Assembly (NCBI RefSeq): GCF_000719555.1
Contig: NZ_JOGX01000006.1
Span: 124,001 to 188,000 of the forward strand
Reading direction: 5' to 3'
DNA from: Streptomyces sp. NRRL F-5727
GTDB taxonomy: Bacteria; Actinomycetota; Actinomycetes; Streptomycetales; Streptomycetaceae
Length of the DNA: 64,000 nt
In this document: positions 60,128 to 64,000 of the stretch, piece by piece
How positions within the stretch are numbered: the first letter of the stretch is position 1
Layout: the number at the start of each line of letters is the position of its first letter
Made by a program: the position numbers and the translations under genes
The notes under the pieces: model-generated
Databases searched by the model: none
Told to the model about the DNA's origin: nothing
Seen by the model: only the letters and a program-made list of their open reading frames with translations

Positions 60128-61513
60128 ATGACCGACGGCTTCGACCTGCGGGCGCTGCTCGCCGAACGCGGCGGCGAGCGGTACGGGCTGCACGCCCGGT
60201 ACCTCAACCCGCAGCTGCCGCGGATGCTGCACACCATCGGCTTCGACAAGGTCTACGAGCGGGCCGCCGGCGCCCACTTCTGGGACGCCGAGGGCAACGA
60301 CCACCTCGACATGCTCGCCGGCTTCGGCGTCATGGGCCTCGGCCGGCACCACCCCGTCGTCCGTCAGGCCCTGCACGACGTCCTCGACGCGGACCTCCCC
60401 GACCTCACCCGCTTCGACTGCCCGCCGCTGCCGGGACTGCTCGCCGAGCGGCTGCTCGCCCACAGCCCCCACCTCGACCGGGTCTTCTTCGGCAACAGCG
60501 GCACCGAGGCCGTCGAGACCGCCCTGAAGTTCGCCCGGTACGCCACCGGCCGGCCCAGGATCGTCTACTGCCACCACGCCTTCCACGGCCTCACCACCGG
60601 CGCCCTGTCCGTCAACGGCGAGCAGGGCTTCCGGGCGGGCTTCGACCCGCTGCTCCCCGACACGGCGATCGCGCTCGGCGACCTCGACGCCCTGGAGCGC
60701 GAGCTCCGCAGGGGCGACGTGGCCGGCTTCGTGGTCGAGCCGATCCAGGGCAAGGGCGTCCACGAGGCCCCGCCCGGCTTCCTCGCCGCCGCCCAGGAGC
60801 TGCTCCACCGGCACGGGGCGCTGCTGATCGCCGACGAGGTGCAGACCGGCCTCGGCAGGACCGGCGACTTCTACGCGTACCAGCACGAGGACGGCGTCGA
60901 GCCGGACCTGGTGTGCGTGGCGAAGGCGCTCTCCGGCGGGTACGTGCCGGTCGGCGCCACCCTCGGCAAGGACTGGATCTTCAAGAAGGTCTACTCGTCC
61001 ATGGACCGGGTCCTGGTCCACTCCGCCAGCTTCGGCTCCAACGCGCAGGCGATGGCGGCCGGGCTCGCGGTGCTCTCGGTGATGGAGTCCGAGGGGACGG
61101 TCGCGCACGTGCGGCGGGTCGGCGGACTGCTGAAGAGCCGCCTGGAGGAGCTGGTGCCCCGGTACGAGCTGCTGCACGCGGTGCGGGGCCGGGGGCTGAT
61201 GATCGGGATCGAGTTCGGCCGGCCGAGCTCGCTGGGGCTGCGCGGCCGGTGGGCGATGCTCCAGACGGCCCGGAAGGGGCTCTTCGCGCAGATGGTGGTG
61301 GTGCCGCTGCTCCAGCGGCACCGGATCCTCACCCAGGTCTCCGGCGACCACCTGGAGGTGATCAAGCTGATCCCGCCGCTGGTGATCGACGAGGCGGACG
61401 TGGACCGCTTCGTCACCGCCTTCACGGCGGTCATGGAGGACGCCCACGGCGGCGGCGGGCTGCTCTGGGACTTCGGGAAGACGCTGGTGAAGCAGGCGGT
61501 CGCGCAGCGCTGA
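60128..61513 (+). CDS. hpnO: PLP aminotransferase of the hopanoid operon (class III, HpnO-like)
   Basis: This 461-aa class III aminotransferase has the PLP lysine K266 in VAKALSGGYVPVGA, the Asp of ADEVQTGLGRTG, and VHSASFGSNAQAMAAGLA. In S. coelicolor the corresponding gene converts a ribosylhopane-derived aldehyde to aminobacteriohopanetriol, so the pathway end product here is probably that amino-hopanoid. It follows hpnH by 10 bp and is the last gene of the operon. Confidence 0.9.
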   Translation: MTDGFDLRALLAERGGERYGLHARYLNPQLPRMLHTIGFDKVYERAAGAHFWDAEGNDHLDMLAGFGVMGLGRHHPVVRQALHDVLDADLPDLTRFDCPPLPGLLAERLLAHSPHLDRVFFGNSGTEAVETALKFARYATGRPRIVYCHHAFHGLTTGALSVNGEQGFRAGFDPLLPDTAIALGDLDALERELRRGDVAGFVVEPIQGKGVHEAPPGFLAAAQELLHRHGALLIADEVQTGLGRTGDFYAYQHEDGVEPDLVCVAKALSGGYVPVGATLGKDWIFKKVYSSMDRVLVHSASFGSNAQAMAAGLAVLSVMESEGTVAHVRRVGGLLKSRLEELVPRYELLHAVRGRGLMIGIEFGRPSSLGLRGRWAMLQTARKGLFAQMVVVPLLQRHRILTQVSGDHLEVIKLIPPLVIDEADVDRFVTAFTAVMEDAHGGGGLLWDFGKTLVKQAVAQR

Positions 61514-61559
61514 CAGCCGGGATCTCCCGGAGCCTCCCGGGCAGGGCTTCCCGAGTTTT

Positions 61560-61592
61560 TGCCTCTGAGGCAAGAAAGTTGCCTCAGAGGCA
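61560..61592. promoter_or_regulatory. Tandem TGCCTC-w-GAGGCA operators ahead of the XRE-cupin gene
   Basis: TGCCTCTGAGGCA (61560-61572) and TGCCTCAGAGGCA (61580-61592) are each palindromic and together form a perfect 14-bp inverted repeat with loop GAAAG. Their centres are 20 bp apart, two helical turns. They lie 21 bp before the XRE-cupin start and 47 bp after the aminotransferase stop. Confidence 0.75.
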
Positions 61593-61613
61593 CGTTCCTG
61601 GCGGAATGGACGT

Positions 61614-62243
61614 ATGGACCACGTCCCCCGGGGCTCCGCCCCGGAAACCGCCGCCCCCGAGCTCGTGCCCGACGTCGCCCCGCAGCTGCGGGCCCTGCGC
61701 CGGCGCCGGGGGCTCACCCTGGAGGCCGCGGCCCAGCGGGCCGGGCTCTCCCCGGCGCACCTCTCGCGCCTGGAGACCGGGAACCGGCAGCCCTCGCTGC
61801 CGATGCTGCTGGCCCTCGCCCGTATCTACGGTACGACGGTCGCCGAGCTGCTCGGGGAGACCCCGCCCGAGCGCGACCCGGTGGTCCGGGCCGGCCGCTC
61901 CGAGCCGGTGGAGGCCGACGGCTGGATCTACCGGCAGGCCGGCGGCGCCGGCCGGGCCATGCAGTGCCTCCGGGTCCACGTGCCGTACGCCACCCGGGCC
62001 GACATCGTGCGCGTCCACCCGGGCGAGGAGTGGCTGCATGTCCTCGACGGGCAGGTCCGGCTCGCGCTCGGCGAGACCGTGCACCTGCTCGATCCCGGGG
62101 ACAGCGCGCACTTCGACTCGCTCACCCCGCACCGGATCGGCGCGGCCGGCCGCGCCGGCGCCGAGGTGTTGTTCGTCCACACCCTCCTGCAGAGCCCCGC
62201 CGCCGAGCTGTGCCTGGGCGGCGGCGCCCCGCATCCCGTCTGA
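61614..62243 (+). CDS. XRE-family regulator with cupin sensor domain
   Basis: This 209-aa regulator has an HTH (about residues 24-80; LRRRRGLTLEAAAQRAGLSP, then RLETGNRQPSLPMLLALAR) and a C-terminal cupin (about 110-200; HPGEEWLHVLDGQVRLALG, LDPGDSAHFDS, HRIGAAGRAGAEVL). Regulators of this type bind small organic ligands and often control the adjacent gene. It sits directly behind palindromic operators and ahead of a DUF6126 membrane protein (21 bp apart). It may control itself, that partner, or the hopanoid genes. Confidence 0.93.
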   Translation: MDHVPRGSAPETAAPELVPDVAPQLRALRRRRGLTLEAAAQRAGLSPAHLSRLETGNRQPSLPMLLALARIYGTTVAELLGETPPERDPVVRAGRSEPVEADGWIYRQAGGAGRAMQCLRVHVPYATRADIVRVHPGEEWLHVLDGQVRLALGETVHLLDPGDSAHFDSLTPHRIGAAGRAGAEVLFVHTLLQSPAAELCLGGGAPHPV

Positions 62244-62264
62244 GCCTCCGAAGGGTCGACCGAC

Positions 62265-62429
62265 ATGTCCGACAAGTCAGCTCATTCCGTCCCGGTCACC
62301 GGCGAGGAACGCGGGGAGGGCAAGTTCCCCAAGGGGCTGGTGCTGCGCCTCTTCGCGTATCTGATCGCCGGTCACCTCTTCGCCGGCTTCCTCTACCTGC
62401 TCTTCATGCTCGGCGGGCAGAACCAGTAG
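62265..62429 (+). CDS. DUF6126 family small membrane protein
   Basis: This 54-aa protein has a charged N-terminus (MSDKSAHSVPVTGEERGEGK) and one transmembrane helix (about residues 26-50, LFAYLIAGHLFAGFLYLLFML). It is a common companion of XRE-cupin regulators in Streptomyces and is cotranscribed with the preceding one. Function unknown. Confidence 0.85.
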   Translation: MSDKSAHSVPVTGEERGEGKFPKGLVLRLFAYLIAGHLFAGFLYLLFMLGGQNQ

Positions 62430-62444
62430 CCGGTCCCGGGGCGG

Positions 62445-63269
62445 TCACGCCTCCGTGAGGAACCGCAGCCGCAGCCGCTCGCGGGTCTCGGGAGCGAGCT
62501 TCAGGCCCTCCGAGAGGTAGACGTCCACGGAGCCCCAGGTCGCGTCGATCGTCTCGAAGGCGGCCCGCAGGTACTCCACCCGCGCGTCGAAGAGCGGGCT
62601 CAGCAGCTCCATCACCTCGGGCGCCATCGCGTCCCGGGCGGTGGAGCTGCGGCGCACCTTGTAGCGGCGGTGCGGGGCGTCGGACTTCACGTAGTCGGCC
62701 TCGATCGCCGCGCGCTCCACGCCCAGTGCGAGCAGGGTGATCGCGATGGAGAGCCCGGCGCGGTCCTTGCCGGCCGCGCAGTGCATCAGGGCCGGGACCG
62801 CGTCCTCGGCGAGGGCGTGCAGGACCCGGCTGTGCTCGGCGGTCCGCTCCACGATCATCCGGCGGTACGAGCTCGTCATCCGCTCCGCGGCCTTGCCGTC
62901 GCCCAGCAGGCCGCGCAGCGTGTCGAGGTCGCCCTCCCGGACCATCCGCCAGAACTCCTTGCCGTCGGCCGGGTCGCTCAGCGGTATGTTCACGTTCCGC
63001 ACGCCCGGGAGCTCGACGTCGGGCCCCTCCACCTTGGCGTCGGCGGCGTTGCGGAAGTCGAAGACGGTGTGCAGGCCGAGGCCGGCCAGGAAGGCCGCGT
63101 CGGACTCGGTGGCGTCGGCGAGGTGGCCGCTGCGGAACAGGGTGCCGGGGCGGACGGCGCGTCCGTCCGTCGTCGGCAGGCCGCCCACGTCCCGGAAGTT
63201 GCGGACCTCGGCGAGTTCGGGCTCGCCGGGTTCGAGGGGCGACTGGACCTGCGGCAGCTGCTGCGTCAC
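62445..63269 (-). CDS. Tyrosine/dual-specificity protein phosphatase (PTP-like)
   Basis: This 274-aa phosphatase has the P-loop HCAAGKDRAG with catalytic Cys and Arg, the N-terminal NFRDVGGLPT block with FRSGHLADAT, and VFDFRNAADA. It belongs to the MptpB/lipid-phosphatase-like PTP group, whose members may act on phosphotyrosine or phosphoinositides. I chose the GTG at 63269, with GGAG upstream. It is transcribed towards the DUF6126 gene from a long intergenic region. Confidence 0.93.
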   Translation of the reverse strand: MTQQLPQVQSPLEPGEPELAEVRNFRDVGGLPTTDGRAVRPGTLFRSGHLADATESDAAFLAGLGLHTVFDFRNAADAKVEGPDVELPGVRNVNIPLSDPADGKEFWRMVREGDLDTLRGLLGDGKAAERMTSSYRRMIVERTAEHSRVLHALAEDAVPALMHCAAGKDRAGLSIAITLLALGVERAAIEADYVKSDAPHRRYKVRRSSTARDAMAPEVMELLSPLFDARVEYLRAAFETIDATWGSVDVYLSEGLKLAPETRERLRLRFLTEA

Positions 63270-63625
63270 GGATGCTCCAGGGGGTAGGCGTTCACGGGGC
63301 CGGGACGGGATCGGTTCCCCCTGCAATCATCCCGGGACCGGGGGCGCGGCGCACCCCCCTGGCCGGTAATGGGTGATCTGTCCGTATTGGGAGTCTTGGG
63401 GTAACGCGCCCTGGTTGAGGGGGAGATGGCATCGGGCGCGTGAGCAGCGTCATAGAAGTGACGGATCGTGGCCGACCGCCCGGTCCAATCCCCCTCCCGG
63501 AAAAGGGAATCGAGGGACCGTCATCGACGGAGGGTGACCGGAATTCCGGGCCCGAAGATCGCCCCGGAATGCCCGGTGAATTCCGCGGCTTGTTCGCGCC
63601 GACCCCGCTCGTCTAGCGTCGCCGT
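63270..63625. promoter_or_regulatory. Divergent promoter region; candidate promoter for the riboswitch transcript
   Basis: No gene is apparent. TTGTTC (63590-63595) and TAGCGT (63614-63619) with an 18-bp spacer would start transcription just before the riboswitch. CGTCA (63448-63452) / TGACG (63459-63463) is a minor dyad. Confidence 0.4.
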
Positions 63626-63812
63626 CAATCCGGTCGGACCGCCGAATCCTGCCACCGTCCGGAATTCGACCCCATCCCATCGCATGGCAGGAGCGGGGGA
63701 CCCAAGGAAGTACGCCGGTCCCGCGACGCAGGACGGCTCGGGGTGAAGCCGCGTGAGAAACGCGGCCGGGCATCTCCAGTCCGAACCCGACAGCTCACCT
63801 CGCAGGCGCCGG
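63626..63812 (+). ncRNA. c-di-AMP riboswitch (ydaO-yuaA type)
   Basis: The conserved elements appear in order: the AATCCTGCCACCG block at about 63644, GGGGGACCCA near 63696, GGGTGAAGCC near 63740, and the final CCGAACCCGACAGCTCACCT stretch (63781-63800) with CGCAGGC. These correspond to the ydaO consensus. In Streptomyces such riboswitches precede rpf and other cell-wall lytic genes and turn them off when c-di-AMP is high. The secreted-protein gene starts 13 bp after it. Confidence 0.9.
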
Positions 63813-63825
63813 AGAGGAATTCGCC

Positions 63826-64000
63826 ATGCCCGCGAAGGGTAAGCACCGCCGCCAGAAGTCCACCCTCATCACCCGTGGCCTGGTCGCCGCCGGCACCGGT
63901 GGCGCCGTCGTCGCCCTGCCGTTCATCGGCGCCACCGGAGCCCACGCCGCCGAGCAGGCCGCCCCGGCCGCCGTCTCCGGCACCGTCGTCAGCGCCGCCG
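63826..64000 (+). CDS. Secreted cell-wall protein under c-di-AMP control (Rpf/LysM-type), 3' end outside window
   Basis: Only 58 residues are present: a start MPAKGKHRRQKSTLITRG, a hydrophobic signal peptide (GTGGAVVALPFIGATGAHA) and the beginning of an Ala/Val-rich mature chain. The KHRR...RG...AGTGGA...ALP pattern is common to Streptomyces transglycosylase/LysM exported wall hydrolases. The riboswitch makes a resuscitation-promoting factor or related muralytic enzyme most likely, but the catalytic domain is not in the window. The ribosome site is GGAGAGGAA. Confidence 0.75.
   Translation, partial: MPAKGKHRRQKSTLITRGLVAAGTGGAVVALPFIGATGAHAAEQAAPAAVSGTVVSAA

Noticed and set aside
63468..63746. 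Plus-strand frame running into the riboswitch
   Set aside because: It has no ribosome binding site and overlaps the conserved c-di-AMP aptamer; it is taken as non-coding.
1..64000. tRNA, rRNA, CRISPR arrays, insertion sequences or prophage genes
   Set aside because: I looked for clover-leaf-like stretches, regularly spaced repeats, transposase or integrase motifs and flanking target duplications and found none.

Overview
The window is high-GC chromosomal DNA from an actinomycete, almost certainly a Streptomyces. The evidence is very high GC with strong third-position bias, frequent GTG starts, and Streptomyces-type genes: WhiB, an SsgA-like protein, an XRE/DUF397/histidine-kinase-like ATPase trio, an XRE-cupin/DUF6126 pair, and a c-di-AMP riboswitch ahead of a secreted cell-wall protein. 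I saw no insertion sequence, CRISPR array, rRNA or tRNA.

Left part (1-15.7 kb): the end of a 14-TM drug-efflux MFS gene; a divergent DNA ligase / LigD-type polymerase pair (NHEJ-like repair); a WhiB regulator; an acyl-ACP desaturase with two tandem candidate operators upstream; the XRE/DUF397/ATPase developmental trio, whose ATPase gene carries a TTA codon; an ABC-F protein; an SsgA-like protein; and small metabolic or repair genes including endonuclease V.

Middle part (15.7-41 kb): a fatty-acid beta-oxidation run (CoA transferase/racemase, acyl-CoA dehydrogenase, thiolase, FadJ-type fusion) facing a MerR regulator; a ClpC-N-domain gene behind a small HTH gene with a consensus promoter and two operators; secreted sphingomyelinase, M1 and M14 peptidases; an orphan ATP-synthase-b-like gene; an ABC-F / 2-phosphosulfolactate phosphatase / HEAT-like set of overlapping genes; Tex; GlxA and DJ-1 proteins; and a RsbW-like ATPase.

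Right part (41-62.4 kb) is a terpenoid and envelope-lipid region. It starts with idi, then a methyltransferase-GNAT fusion behind a short leader ORF, and a cation efflux protein. Next is an overlapping gene set with two CDP-alcohol phosphatidyltransferases, a nucleotidyltransferase, a glycerol-1-phosphate-dehydrogenase-like enzyme and an ABC exporter pair. A TetR gene follows, then the complete hopanoid operon: hpnC, hpnD, hpnE, a polyprenyl diphosphate synthase, shc, hpnG, hpnH and an aminotransferase. Idi and the prenyl synthase would supply farnesyl diphosphate, HpnDCE would make squalene, Shc would cyclise it, and HpnH, HpnG and the aminotransferase would build an amino-bacteriohopane side chain. 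An XRE-cupin regulator with a clear tandem operator and a DUF6126 membrane protein close the region.

The right end has a tyrosine phosphatase and a c-di-AMP (ydaO-type) riboswitch before a truncated secreted protein. The most unusual items are the G1P/CDP-alcohol/ABC gene set and two 23-codon leader ORFs whose ribosome binding sites are complementary to their own coding sequence.
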